This document shows positions 1 to 11,494 of a DNA stretch of 64,000 bases, in pieces. The notes beneath the pieces were generated by a model. That model made no database searches and was not told the DNA's origin. It saw only the letters and a program-made list of their open reading frames with translations. Positions within the stretch are counted from its first letter, which is position 1. Each line of letters begins with the position of its first letter. The DNA comes from Theropithecus gelada (Eukaryota > Chordata > Mammalia > Primates > Cercopithecidae). The stretch is taken from contig NC_037682.1 of assembly GCF_003255815.1 (NCBI RefSeq), forward strand, positions 6,239,115 to 6,303,114, written 5' to 3'. The translations under genes were made by a program, and so were the position numbers.

Positions 1-965
1 GGGGACAGAAGTCCAGGCTTCCCACTCAGTCTCCATTGACACCTGGGCATGGGTGGGCTGCTCCTCATTATTGCTGGGCAGGAGTGGGAGTTCCAGCTCC
101 CCACTAATACTTCCCTTGCTGGGAGGGGTAGGAGCGCCTTCTTACTGCACCCCTCCACATGGTCTCTGCTGACACCACAGGAAAAGGGGGTGGCCTTGTC
201 ACACTGGGAGGTGGCAAAAGTGCCGATTCTCCACTAGCCTTCCTCTGACACCACCCCAATGCACAGAGAGAAGAATGCCTGTTACTGTGGGGGAGGAGGG
301 GCACGGAATCCAGGCTCCCAGGCGGTCTCTGCTGACACTGTAGTGGGGGGTCTTATTACTGCCAGGGATGGGGTGGTTGAGGGGGATGAAGTCCTGGTTC
401 TTTACTTGGCACCCTACAACTTTCCCCTGGTTGGAGTTTGGGCCACCTTGTCACAGCCTTAAGAGGAAGTCCAGGCTCCCCACCCAACCTTGGCTGGCCT
501 GATGAAGCCACAGTGTTTGCTGGGGTGTTTGTCTGAGGTAGAGTGGTCGTTATCTGCAATTCTCTGTCTTACCAGGCTTCCCTTTCCTGGTCCTTTATCT
601 AGAGAGGGCAGCTTTTGTTGGGGCTTTTGTGGTCTGTGCCCGTTGGCATTTCTAAGATGCTGGCTCCTTCAGCCCAAGTCTAGGATATGTGAGGCAAAAA
701 GAAAACCCAAGGAACTCACCACGGGCTGAAGTTCCTAGCTGGTCTGCCTCTTGCTTGGGCTTTCAGAGTCCTCTTATGTTTGCTTTATATGTGATGTTCA
801 GGGTTTTTAATTGTACTTAGCAAAAGGACAAAGGAAAATTCTACTTCTACTCCATCTCCTGGAAGCAGACATCACTGATCATTTTTTTTAAAGTTATATC
901 AGAGACCGTCAAGCTTTCTGGTTTCTAGAGCCATCTTAGTTTTTATCACAATAACACAGGATAAA
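1..965. repeat. Old interspersed repeat with internal repeats, family not assigned
   Basis: Recurring short blocks: TCCAGGCTTCCCAC-like at about 12, 93, 309 and 472, and TCTGCTGACAC-like at about 30, 164, 245 and 324. The internally repetitive GC-rich layout recalls an old LINE-1 5'UTR, but I cannot assign it with certainty. No gene is seen. Confidence 0.45.
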
Positions 966-969
966 ATCC

Positions 970-1857
970 TATAAACTAAAAAGTATCAAGACAGATCTCA
1001 ATCAAGTTAGAGGTTTATTTTGCCAAGTTAAGGACCATGGCTCGTGACACAGCCTCAGGAGGTCCTAAGAATATATGCCCAAGGTGGCTGAGTTACAGCT
1101 TGGTTTTATACGTTCTATGGAGACAGAAGTTACAGGCAAAGACACAAATCAATACATATAAGGTATACATTGGTTTGACCCAGAAAGGTGGAGCATCTCA
1201 ATGAGTGGGGTAGGGTAGGGAGCTTGTAGGTCATGGGTGGATTCAAATGTTTCGTGATTGGCAATTGGTTGAAAGAGTTAAGCCCTTCTGAAGAGTTGAA
1301 GTCAACTTGAATTAAGGGAAGGTAGATGGAGGTGGGAGTGGGTGGTTGTGGAAGGCAAGGTTCTTGTTATGTAGATGAAACCTCCAGGTAGCAGACTTCA
1401 GAGAGAATAGACATTCAGGTGAATGTCTCTTACCAGACCTTAGAAAGGTGTCAGACCAGGAAGGAGATTCTCTACAGAATGCAAATTTCCCCCACAAGAG
1501 TCAGCTCTGCAGGGCCATTTCAGAATATGTCAAAGAAATATATGTGGGGCTGAATTACTTTCATTTCCTTCAGGGCTTGTTATCTGTCATGTGGTGCTAT
1601 ACCAGAATCAGGCTGGAAGGTGGTATCTTATTGCTGAAAAGAGGCTGATTTGTCAGTCTCAAGATCTCTGTTGTAATGTGAATGCTGGTCCCTGGTCAGC
1701 TGTGTCTAAACTCCATGGGGAAGCGGCATATTGAGCATGTCTGGCCCCTCCCTTCCCGTCATGACCTAATTTTCTTAGGCTTCTTTGGGGTCCCCTTGGC
1801 CAAGAGAGGGATCCATTCAGTCGGTTAGGGAGCTTAGAATTTTATTGTAGGCTTACA
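970..1857 (-). mobile_element. Solo LTR, probably ERV class I, minus strand
   Basis: About 888 bp. The minus strand starts TGTAAGC at 1857 and ends TTTATA near 970 (expected TG...CA, one base decayed). It is flanked by the direct repeat ATCC (966-969 and 1858-1861). Near the 3' end the minus strand has an AATAAA and a retroviral R/U5-like stretch (AACCTCTAACTTGATTGAG). No internal retroviral sequence remains, hence a solo LTR. Confidence 0.7.
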
Positions 1858-2036
1858 ATCCTGACTCCAAACTGTACAAGAATCCCTTTTTTTGCATTGA
1901 AATAAAAGTTTCCTGGGCCATATGTTAGAAAATGATCAGCTGTAAATTCTTTGGCATTAGGATTTCCTTATCCCCATAAGACTCTCTCTTCCCTCCTGTT
2001 TTTTAATAATTAAAATTTTTTTAATTACTTCTTTTT

Positions 2037-2117
2037 TACAGACAGGGTCTCACCATGTTGCCCAGGCTGGTCTCCCAAAGTGATGGGATTACAGGCGTGA
2101 GCCACCGTGCCCCACCT
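2037..2117 (-). mobile_element. Alu fragment, internally deleted
   Basis: Begins at the Alu CAGGGTCTCACCATG stretch, jumps to CTCCCAAAGTG and ends GTGAGCCACCGTGCC. It has only about 80 bp of the roughly 300 expected. Confidence 0.8.
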
Positions 2118-3880
2118 CTCTTTCCTCCATTAAACAGCGCTTTCCTCCTTCCTCCAGGGACCTCCTGAATGTAAGCCTCTTCCTCACACTGGCCCACCAC
2201 TCACCTGCCTCCACCACGCCAGACGCCCTCAGGCAGCATCACCCTGGCATCTGCTCTGCTCCTGGTTAGATAGAGCAAGTGGAAGGTGGACAGGCTTTCA
2301 TGTTGATCAGCTTTTATGATGGAGACAGCCACCTCCTCCAAGGTGCACAACCTCAACACTCTCCACCTCTCCATTAGGCATCTTGGTGTTTCTCAGGCCT
2401 GTCCATAAATTCTTTACTTCCCAAGGTGGCTGGAGAACACCTTCCCTTGAAAAGACTGCTGTTGTTAGCAACAGATTGATCCAGGATGGCTGCAGCCAGC
2501 TCCAACCACGTTCTCTCTGGGAAGTAAAGACGTCACTTCTGTAGCCTTGTCCATCACAGCAAATGGCACTACAGCCACTCCTGGCCCCTCGCCTCCTTTC
2601 CCTCACCTTCCGGCTGCCACCTGCGCCGCTCCGTTTATACCTAAAAGGAAGGCAAGGTTTAGAGAAGGAGGTAGATGATGCCACAGGGGGAGAGTCTGAG
2701 AGCTTTGTGCTGCCGACCCTGGGGCCCGCATCCCTGCATGGAGGCTGCACACCTGCACAGAGGCTGGGCTCCTTGGCCCTTCGTGAACACTTCTCAGAAG
2801 GCTCCTGTGAGCCACGTGCAGTGTGGAGAGCCCAGCACTCAGCACAGCGTCATTAATCTCAATTCCTTCAGGCACTTCTTTCTCACGGTGTAGTGAGGAG
2901 AGACACATCTGCAAACAGAGTGACAGGCATGCTGATTAGGGTGGCACCGCACATGCTGGGGGCGGAGGAGCAGGAAGGGCACTCTGGACAAGGTAACCCT
3001 GGAGTGGAATCCCATGGGATGCTTAGGAGTTCCCCAAGCCTTGGGAGGGACGTGTGCAAAGGCCTTAGGTGAGCGAGGCCAGGCCGTAGTTGTGGGGTCT
3101 GCACCACTGAATGCAGGAGGCTAGGGGGCCGGCTGAGGCAGAGATGGTGTCCATGGCCACTGCATTTAGGGACAAAGGCTACAGGAAGACCAGACAGGAC
3201 AGGCTGCACACTGTGGGCTGGAGCCCAGTGGCTGAGGTGTGGTCCCCAGACACATCCGTTCATCCGCCTCCTCCATGCCAGGAGCTCCCTAGTTCTTGGG
3301 AAGACGTGGGCACAGGCCTCTAGTGAGCAGCAGCAGCGGCAGGAAGCTTGCTGGGGGCCCAGCTCCAGCCCACTCAGCCCTCCTGGCTCCAACACCCTGG
3401 GGAGGGACCTGGCCACTGCCTTATGACAGGGCCTGGAGGAGTTCTGATGCCTGCCCAAGTTGGAAAACTAAAGAGATTTTAAAAAATGTGGAAGAGGATA
3501 AATGCGGATGGTGAACAGGGAGTGAAGGGTGGGCCCAGGTGTTTAGCCCACCAGGTGGGTGGCATCACTACCTCCTGGCCGGGAGTGGTCTGAAGACCCA
3601 AGGCCACCGAGTGTCAGCGTTGAGCCTGCAGGAGCAGGAGGGAGCCAGGGTGGAGCTGGGGGCCTGAGCTGGGAAGCCGAGCCAGGGAGCTGAGCCAGGG
3701 CACAGCTGACTGGGTAGGGGGGTCACCAAGCAGGGAGAGGGATGCTGGGGCTCTGTGCCCCTTGAAACAGGTATTAGGCAGCGAAATGCCAATGGAGGGA
3801 AACTGGGAAGCCACCTCCCACTCCCACTGCACAGCCGGCTCTGGTGAATCCAGAAAGGCCTGTGTCCCGCCTCCCACATT
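2118..3880. other. Single-copy flank downstream of GAL
   Basis: Repeat-poor sequence. Short open frames occur on both strands but show no recognisable domain, splice pattern or codon bias. No gene called. Confidence 0.5.
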
Positions 3881-3881
3881 G

Positions 3882-4151
3882 CGGAGTCTCACTCTGTCGC
3901 CCAGGCTGGGGCGTGATCTCGGCTCACTGCAACCTCCGCCTCCCAGGAGCAAAAGATTCTCCAACCTCCGCCTCCCGAGTAGCTGGGATTACAAGCATGC
4001 ACACCATGCCCAGCTGATTTTTGTATTTTTAGTAGAGATGGGGTTTCACCATGTTGGCCAAGCTGGTCACAAACTCCTGACCTCAAGTGATCTGCCCACC
4101 TCGGCCTCCCAAAGTGCTGGGATTACAGGCATGAGCCACCGCGCCCAGCCG
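3882..4151 (-). mobile_element. Alu, minus strand, lacking its poly(A) end
   Basis: Starts at GGAGTCTCACTCTGTCGCCC without a T run and ends GCCACCGCGCCCAGCC. A short copy error repeats CCTCCGCCTCCC. Confidence 0.9.
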
Positions 4152-4212
4152 CCTGCCTTCTTTTAGAAACTTCTGGATGATCTTTTTATCTCTGCTCAAA
4201 AGACTCAGTCTC

Positions 4213-4517
4213 GGCCAGGCACGGTGGCTCAAGCCTATAATCCTAGCACTTTGGGAGGCCAAGACGGGCGGATCACGAGGTCAGGAGATCGAGACCATCC
4301 TGGCTAACACGGTGAAACCCTGTCTCTACTAAAAATACAAAAAACTAGCCGGGCGAGGTGGCGGCGCCTGTAGTCCCAGCTACTGAGGAGGCTGAGACAG
4401 GAGAATGGCGTAAACCCAGGAGGCGAGCTTGCAGTGAGCTGAGATCTCCGGCCACTGCCCTCCAGCCTGGGCGACAGAGCGAGACTCCGTCTCAAAAAGA
4501 AAAAAAAAAAAAAAAAA
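4213..4517 (+). mobile_element. AluY-type element with target-site duplication
   Basis: Full-length with an A tail. It is flanked by AGACTCAGTCTC at 4201-4212 and 4518-4529. The GAGATCTCCGGCCACTG segment fits the Old World monkey AluY branch. Confidence 0.95.
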
Positions 4518-4529
4518 AGACTCAGTCTC

Positions 4530-5044
4530 TGTCATGTTAGGAGGCATTCCCACATGCCTTCCTTCACACAGCACTATCTCAGCACACACCTCCTGCCCTT
4601 GCCTTCCTACCTGCCCGCCCATCTCTCCTCTCCTACCTGGCTCCTGGCCCTCACTCCTGGCCCTCCCACCCAGCCAACCTCTCTTCTCAGCCCTGACCAC
4701 CTCCACGAGCACCACGCACCTCACCCATCTGTTTAAGGTTGTCATAGTCTTTTTCATTCCCATCTCCCTAAAATATCAGCTCCATGAGGGCAGGGGTTTT
4801 GTCTGTTTTGTGTTTTTGTTCATCTCAGAAACAGACTTACCTTCATAATTACATTTGACTCAGCTTAATATCGAGATAACTTTATGTCCCCTGGACATGC
4901 AATAAGAGGTGGTGTCTCAGATGCTCTTGATGGTAGAATGTGGGTTTAAAAATTCAGGTCTAATCCATGATTATGATCAAGCTTTATCTTTTAGAACCCA
5001 TGGGTGGCACTGGTGATGAGACAGAGGTGTGGAAGAAAAAGACA
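4530..5044. other. Single-copy region between Alu and GAL 3' end
   Basis: C/T-rich then AT-rich sequence. Nothing recognisable beyond the GAL 3' flank. Confidence 0.5.
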
Positions 5045-5248
5045 ATTGCAAGTAATTGCTATTCTTTATTTTGTCACTCAAAATAAAATAATTACCAAAA
5101 AAAAAAAAAATTCTTAAATTGTGACAACACAACATCAAGGCAAAGAGAACAGGAAGAGCCGACTCTGTGTAAATTGGCCTAAGATTATCCATCATCTTAA
5201 GGTTTGACTTTAGATTGCAACACACAGACAAAGACGCCCAGGAGGCAC
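5045..5248 (-). other. GAL: GAL 3'UTR
   Basis: About 200 nt from the stop to just past the polyadenylation signal. It contains a run of about 14 U (A run at about 5097-5111 on the plus strand) and AU-rich sequence. The cleavage point is inferred. Confidence 0.8.
5065..5070 (-). terminator. GAL: GAL polyadenylation signal AATAAA
   Basis: Plus-strand TTTATT is AATAAA on the minus strand. It lies about 180 nt after the stop codon, so cleavage is expected 10-25 nt further on, near 5045-5055. Confidence 0.8.
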
Positions 5249-5319
5249 TCAGGACCGCTCGATGTCTTCTGAGGAGGCTGCGGCGGGGAGATCCGGGAGG
5301 CGGTCGAAGGCCCCAGCCT
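5249..5319 (-). CDS. GAL: GAL exon 6, coding part: GMAP C-terminus
   Basis: 71 nt. It encodes EAGAFDRLPDLPAAASSEDIERS and a TGA stop at 5251-5249. The SSED segment holds the two serines reported as phosphorylated in human GMAP. A proline stands where I recall leucine in human (residue 109). Confidence 0.97.
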
Positions 5320-8300
5320 CTGCAAAGGGAAAAGCCACATTTGAGCAGCAACTTCTTAATACGCACACAAGAGAATTACGACCATGACACATACTACAGG
5401 AAGCGGCGTGTGGTCGTCCTCTGTAAAGAGTCTTACCGGATTAAACCCAGAATTAGGGACAACACTGTATTTCTCACTTTGTAATGATTTAACTCCCACA
5501 GTTAGTAAGCATTTAAAACTGTCAGACTTTTAAATTTAGGCTTTAAAGAGGTATAATTCCTATCTCAGTAATGAGAGTTGGTATCTCCTAAGGAAAGAGT
5601 TTCCATGTTACAAAATTAAAAACAAATGAGAAAAAAAAAAAAAAATCTGGCAGAATCCATCTGCCCCTTGTAGGAAAAGTCACCCCAGCTTTTCTCCCAG
5701 AGGCTCCACTGGGCTCCAACAGAGGGAACTTGGTGACTTGGTTCTGAGATTTCTAATGAACCCCGTCTTTTCCGAGACCTCCTCTGGCAGTCTCCCTCCC
5801 CCGCTCCCGTCCCCTCACTCCTCTTCCCTCTCCCAGTTGCCACCTAAAGAGGAGCCCCATAATACTGCAAATGAAAACCATCCTGATCCCAAATGAACCC
5901 AAGGACCAGCCTTGATTTTCCAAACTGGACAAAACTGTGATGTGCAACTGAAGGTCTCCACTGGACAGGCTAAGCGGTCCATCCCTCCTCCCCACCTCCG
6001 CCTCCCTGTTAACCCTCAGAGCACCAGGTGAAGGTCTCCACTGGACAGGCTAAGCGGTCCATCCCTCCTCCCCACCACATCCTCCCTGTTAACCCTCAGA
6101 GCACCGGGGCCACTTTCCGGCTCCCTCCACTGCTGCAGTAGGACCTGTGTGATCAAGGCCAGATGCCCATCGTGGAATGAATGCCAAGCATAGTGTGTGG
6201 GAGGTCTCCTCATCCCCAGTGTTTGCAGAAGACACTGGAAGCCAGGATCAGAACCTTTCCAGTTAGATTTCAAGGCAGCCTGCCTGGCAGGAGGGCTGCA
6301 TAGGAAAACACTGCAATCTAAGATATAGGCTCCTATTAATTTCCCTGCTTAGAAAATATGGTTTAGGGCCGGCGCAGTGGCTCACGCCTGTAATCCCAGC
6401 ACTTTGGGAGACTGAGGTAGACAGATCACTTGAGGCCAGGAGTTCAAGACCAGCCTGGCCAACATGATGAACCTCCACCTCTACTAAAAATTTAAAAATT
6501 AGGCATAATGGTGTGCACCTGTTGTCCCAGCTACTTGGGAGGCTGAGGCATGAGAATCACTTGAGCCCAGGAGGCAGAGGCTGCAGTGAGCTGAGATTGC
6601 ACCATTGCACTCGAGCCTGGGCGACAGAGTGAGACGAAAGAAGGAAGGGAGGGAGGGAGGGAGGGAGGGAGAAAGAGAGAGAGAAAGAAAGAGAAGGAAG
6701 GATGGAAGGAAGGGGGAAAGGAAAAGAAAGAGAAGAAAGAAAGAAAAGAGAAAAGGCAGAGAAAGAAAGAAAAAAGAAAAGAGAAAAGAAGGTTTGGACG
6801 GCTCACAAAGAACCTGGCCTATAGTATACCTGTGCCCTAAAAGGTCCAGCAGTTGTTACCGTGTGAATAGATATGGTTCCAGTAGAGTGAGCTGCATCCT
6901 AAGGCCCACCCTCTTCCTGGGAGCAGCGCTGGCCTGATGGCCGTCCACAGACAGTGGAATGCCCCTGCCACAATCCCAGCCCTCTGGAGCTAGCTCTAGT
7001 GTCACATGCTCTGTCATCCTGATGCACAGCCAAACAGGACTTTGTATTTAGATAAATAATCGGCTACTTCCCAGGGGGATTCTACGGGTTCTCTTCTCGA
7101 TGGGCCTTTTATGTTTCCAGTGTGCTAAGAGATGAATGTTAAGTTGGTGATATTTCACATACCTTTGAGATGCAAGAAAGACAGAAACTCAATGATTGTG
7201 CGCATGATATTGTTCTCAGGCATGGACCTGTCAAAGCTTCCTAGAAAAGAGAAAAGATCAACATTCACGACTTGTGCAGAGGGTGCTTCTCTGTCTCTGG
7301 TCATCCCCCCCCCACAGAGGAGCTGGGCGCTGTGAGGTCAATGATCTGATCCCAGCAGCCTGAGGCCCGGCTGTGCTTTCCAAGGCCCTTGTTCAATGTG
7401 AGGGAGAGGGGAGAGATCCAGTTCAAGGCCTCGCTCTTCTTTTTTTTTTTTGAGATGGAGTCTCGCTCTATTGCCCAGACTGGAGTGCAGTGGCGCGATC
7501 TCGGCTCACTGCAAGCTCCGCCTCCCGGGTTCATGCCATTCTCCTGCCTCAGCCTCCCGAATAGCTGGGACTACAGGCGCCCGCCACCACGCCTGGCTAA
7601 TTTTTTGTGGTTTTAGTAGAGAAGGGGTTTCACCGTGTTAGCCAGGATAGTCTTGATCTCCTGACCTCATGATCCGCCCGCCTCGGCCTCCCAAAGTGCT
7701 GGGATTACAAGCGTGAGCCACCGCACCCGGCCTTCTTTTTTTTTTTTTTTTTTAATTGAGATGGAGTTTCACTCTGTTGCCTAGGCTGGAATGCAATATT
7801 GCGATCTCAGCTCATGGCAACCTCCGCCTCCCATGTTCAAGTGATTCTCGTGCCTCAGCCTCCCAAGTAGCTGGGACTACAGGCACCCATCACCACACCC
7901 GGCTAATTTTTATATTTTTAGTAGAGCCAGGGTTTTGCCATGTTGGCTAGGCCAATCTTGAACTCCCGACCTCAGGTGATCACCCGCCTCGGCCTCCCAA
8001 AGTGCTGGGATTATGGGTGTGAGCCACCGCGCCCGGCCCCACTCTTCTGGAGGCCCTGGTGCCCAGGCAGCCTCCCAGTCTAGAAGGACTCCTTGCTGTC
8101 TCGGGTTTGCAGATTGTGTTTGCAGCTGCTGACAGGTGTGGCGAGGCCACATCCTCTTAAGTCATGGCCAGGCTTGGGCTGCAGCTGTGGACAGATGGGT
8201 GGCAGGTGTCCCGACACCCACAGCTGTCCCCCACTGCATGCACCTGGGAGCTGCTGGAAGTGAGGCGCCCGGGAGCCCGGGATAGGAGTCCTCTCACCTG

Positions 8301-11300
8301 GTTTCACGTCGTCTTGGGGCTGCAGCTCCCGCTTGCTGGTGAGGCCATTCTTGTCGCTGAATGACCTGTGGTTGCCAACAGCATCTGTTTGCAGATCAGA
8401 GAGGAAAGCCTCTGGGTGTGACTGTCATGCACCCTCTCCCCACACCCAAAGAAGGACACAGGGCTGCCTGTAGCCAACACACACACACAACTTGACTGTG
8501 AAATAGAGCCCAGGGACAGACCCCAGAGAAGAGGGGGCGATTCTCCACCAAGCTGAGGTAAGAGCTTGGCCGCTTGCACCAAGGCCAAAGGGAATGTGAG
8601 GGTTTGCACAGGAGGGGTGGGAGAAAGGGAGGTGTGTCTCCTGAAGGGCGGGAGAGGCCGGGAATCTGCCCTGCTGCAGGGGTTGTGCCCGGGTCCAGAG
8701 GAGCTGACATCTGAGCTGGCACTGAGCTGGCATCAAGGTGGGTGCCTCCCCGGCAGACAACAGGGGCTGGATCCTCATGTCCCTGAAAGCATGGGGGCCA
8801 CGGAAGAGTTTAAGTTGTGACTGAATCCGATTTTTATTTTCACTCTGGCAGCTGTGTGCAAGATGGACTGGAGCCAGGGAGACAGAAGGAGAGAGATAGA
8901 GGGAGCGAGACAGTCACAGAGGGAGAGAGAGAGGATGGCGGGGGAAGAAATGGAGGTGCGGGGGCGTGTGTGCGTTCTCGTGTGTGTGTGTGTGTGTTGT
9001 GGTGCGAAAATGGGGGAACTGTGATTGCAAGCAAAGAGATCCCAGAAGTCCAGGGAAGAAACGATAACAGCTGTAAACCAAGGGGCGTGGGGTGAGGAGA
9101 AGGGCTGCATTTGGGGCTGTGCAGGAAAGGAAATGGAAATGAGAGATGGGGAGGAGGGTGAGGACGCCTCCGCGTTTCCGGCTGGTTGGCTTGGGTGGAC
9201 CGTGCCATCTACAAGGCCAGACAAAGGAAAATTAACTCCTGTTTCCAGAGATGCTGTTCTTGGTGTTAAATTTATAGAGGAACCGTAGGTTGCCCCATCT
9301 CACTGATGAACCTTCAGCCACGGCCACACTGCGTTCAGCACTGGTGAAAAAACATTGATTTTGCTGCATTTTCTAGCTGACCCTAGAAATCAGAGGCACA
9401 CTGTTAAGTACTTTGACAAACAACGGGTCTAGCTACAGCTGAACCAGGCCATAAAATTGATGGCAAAAATGAGTTTGTTTTCTAATTAGGGTTCAAACTC
9501 TTCTTGACACATAGATTTTCAATATTCCAAAGCAACACAGATAAATGTTCTTGTTGACCAGTTCCTCCTTTGTTTGGGCCCGTAGCACACAAAGTTGAGG
9601 TGCCCTCTGAGAGGCAGAGCTCAGGGTTGCAAAGGGTTGAGGAGATCAGCCTCAGGCAGGTCAGGCCGCTCCACCGGCAGGGAGAGGAGGAGAGGGCCGT
9701 GCAGAGAGACCAGGAGGCCCTGCGATGAACAGCCTGGTCCACCCCGCACGCGGCCTCAGGCAGCTCTCTCATCTCCGTGTCTGTTTCTTAAAACCTGACT
9801 CTGGGGGTCCTCCGAGTGACCCTGATGAACAAGTGTCTGCGGGAAGAGGAAGCTGTATTCGACTCAGGGACTGAGAACTAAGGCAGCTTTCCTTGGCATG
9901 GGGAGAAGAGCCTGAGGCCCCGCTGTGCTTTCCAAGGCCCTGGGAAAGGGTCTCCTCATTTGCTGCTCTGGCGGGGCTCAGATAGGCCCTGCAGGCTGTT
10001 TGCATCCTTCCTCTGGCAGAAGACAATGCAGGGAGGCTTTTAAGGTGGATGGGAGGGGTGGAGGGGAAGGTGAGTTACAGAAGGGAGCCAAGGCCTCCTC
10101 TTGTCCCCTCCTTTGAAGGAAGGTCTGAAGGCATTGCTGCACAGACCAAGGATGTGGAGAAAGTAGAGGCCTGGGGCACTGGCGGGGGCGGACATGGGGA
10201 GGTGTCAGCCTGCAGAGTCCTATCTAGGGCTAGGGCTCACCTCAGGCAGCACGGGACACCGCTGACACGGATGACAACAACAGGACAGGGAGAGGGAGAG
10301 GGAGGGGACACAGGCTTGGGCAGTCAGGGTCAGCTGAACCTCGTTTTGAGGACAGCCTGTCTGGGCTGCCTTCAGGCGATCTGGCAATTCCCGTGTGGAG
10401 CTTGGAGAAAGGGAAGAGGGAGGCAAGACTTGGGGTCCGCTGACCTAGGGTGCTCTGCAAGCCGAGTTGAGTGTTTGGGGAGACCGGGGGCCTGGGGAGA
10501 GGCCCGGAACAGGGCCTCTAAGGACTGCAACGCGGGAAAACCGAGGAGAGCGCTTGAGCAAAGCCCAGGGTAGGAATCTCACACCGGGACAGGGCGGCAG
10601 AGCCGGGGTAGGAGAAGCTTCTGGAAAGAACCGTGCACAGATCAAGTGTGCAGGCCAATGGAGACAGGCAATGAGGTCAAGAGGGAGGCCGGAAGGTCTG
10701 CCCAGCCGCAGGCGGAGGGGCAGGAGCCAGGGTTCAAAGCGAGGGGGCAGGTGGGGTCAGGAGTGGGGAGGCCATGCTGTCAGTCACTTACGTGGGCCCA
10801 GCAGGTAGCCCGCGCTGTTCAGGGTCCAGCCTCGTTTTTCCTTGGCCTTGAGGGGAGAAAAGGGGGTCAGATGCCAGGGCTGTGCCTGGAGCCGATGCTG
10901 AATGGGTGCACCCAGGCTTTCCGGCACGGCAGAGGACTTAGAACAATGCATGTGCTTTTGGATAACTCGCGAAATTCCAGGTTTACCCCTAAGTAAGCCG
11001 TATTTGACATATGGGAGATACTTCACTTGCGGGTCGCAGCTCGCGCATTCTCAGCGCACTGCACCCGCTTTAAGTGACTCTGAGGCCACGCCGGTGGCTC
11101 CTCGCCCTCTGTTCTAACTAAGCCCTGCGGAACGGGGAGCTTCTCGCTTTCCCGAAGCGCTGACCCGAAGCGCAGCACTCTCCGGGCGGCCTGGTTATAG
11201 CCCGGTGCTGTTGATGAACTCGGAGAAGCGCGCCGGGGAATCCCAGGGAGCTCCGGACCCTTCTCGCGACGCCCGTGGCCAGGACAGCGCCCGCACTAGC

Positions 11301-11494
11301 CTTTCTACCACTGTCCCCGAGGGCAGGGCGGAGGCCGCCTCCTCCAGGAAGCCCTCCACGCCCGGCCGGCTCTGATGCCCGCTTCGCCCGGAGGAGACGC
11401 GCCCCGCACTTACCGGCGACCAGAGCCCCGCAGAGGCAGAAAGGGCCGCGGCGAGGAGGAGGGAGGCGAGCAGGAGGGCGCTGCCTCGGGCCAT
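5249..11494 (-). CDS. GAL: Preprogalanin (galanin and GMAP prepropeptide), five coding exons
   Basis: Precursor of galanin, a secreted neuropeptide that acts on the G-protein-coupled receptors GALR1-3 and modulates feeding, nociception, mood and hormone release; it also yields galanin message-associated peptide (GMAP). Splicing 11494-11414, 10846-10792, 8384-8298, 7240-7163 and 5319-5249 on the minus strand gives 372 nt, 123 residues plus stop, the family's usual length. Residues 1-19 or so are a hydrophobic signal peptide (MARGSALLLASLLLAAALSA). A short propeptide ends in Lys-Arg at 31-32. Galanin is residues 33-62 and begins GWTLNSAGYLLGP. Lys-Arg at 63-64 separates it from GMAP (65-123). 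No Gly precedes the second dibasic site, so the peptide should be a non-amidated 30-mer as in human. Against human, recalled from memory, GMAP appears to differ at 67, 69, 72, 81, 105 and 109, while mature galanin is identical. The start is the ATG directly after the intron 1 acceptor. No frameshift or broken splice site is seen. Confidence 0.98.
5950..6109. repeat. 80-bp tandem duplication in GAL intron 5
   Basis: Two adjacent 80-bp copies (5950-6029 and 6030-6109), each starting GAAGGTCTCCACTGGACAGG and ending near CAGAGCACC. They differ mainly in a short stretch in the middle (CCTCCGCC against CACATCC) and at the end. Confidence 0.93.
6368..6635 (+). mobile_element. Alu in GAL intron 5
   Basis: Starts GGCCGGCGCAGTGGCTCACG and runs to GCGACAGAGTGAGACG. 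Its tail has become a GGAA/GAAA microsatellite. Confidence 0.93.
6636..6792. repeat. Polypurine microsatellite (GGAA/GGGA/GAAA)n in GAL intron 5
   Basis: About 155 bases of almost pure purine on the plus strand, directly continuing the Alu tail. On the GAL transcript strand it is a long polypyrimidine stretch about 550 nt upstream of the repeat-free 3' half of the intron. Confidence 0.95.
7163..7240 (-). CDS. GAL: GAL exon 5: GMAP core
   Basis: 78 nt with acceptor TTTTCTAG and donor GTATGT. It encodes the conserved GMAP core, which includes ENNIMRTIIEFLSFLHLK, a predicted amphipathic helix. Confidence 0.97.
7440..7733 (-). mobile_element. AluY-type in GAL intron 4
   Basis: T run, GAGATGGAGTCTCGCTC through GTGAGCCACCGCACCCGGCC. 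Directly abuts a second antisense Alu, so it probably inserted into that Alu's tail. Confidence 0.95.
7737..8036 (-). mobile_element. AluS-type in GAL intron 4
   Basis: T run through GCCACCGCGCCCGGCC. Similar short sequences flank the pair (CGCTCTTCT at about 7431 and CACTCTTCT at about 8040), consistent with one original target site. Confidence 0.93.
8298..8384 (-). CDS. GAL: GAL exon 4: galanin 14-30 and start of GMAP
   Basis: 87 nt. It completes the split His codon and encodes HAVGNHRSFSDKNGLTS, Lys-Arg, and the first GMAP residues (ELQPQDDVKP). The donor is GTGAGA. Confidence 0.97.
8953..9000. repeat. Short imperfect (GT)n in GAL intron 3
   Basis: CGTGTGTGCG followed by a run of about nine TG units. 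It is purine/pyrimidine alternating and possibly polymorphic. Confidence 0.75.
10792..10846 (-). CDS. GAL: GAL exon 3: cleavage site and galanin 1-13
   Basis: 55 nt with acceptor CTCAAG and donor GTAAGT. It encodes AKEKR followed by GWTLNSAGYLLGP, the invariant receptor-binding N-terminal part of galanin. It ends one base into the His codon. Confidence 0.98.
11414..11494 (-). CDS. GAL: GAL exon 2: start codon and signal peptide
   Basis: 81 nt, residues 1-27. It starts at the ATG (11494-11492), which directly follows the intron acceptor CTTCCAG, and ends in phase 0 at a GTAAGT donor. It encodes the leucine/alanine-rich signal peptide and the start of the propeptide (GLWSP). Confidence 0.97.

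Noticed and set aside
2883..3458. 191-codon minus-strand frame downstream of GAL
   Set aside because: No domain and no promoter or polyadenylation signal in a fitting place; considered as an extra gene but unsupported.
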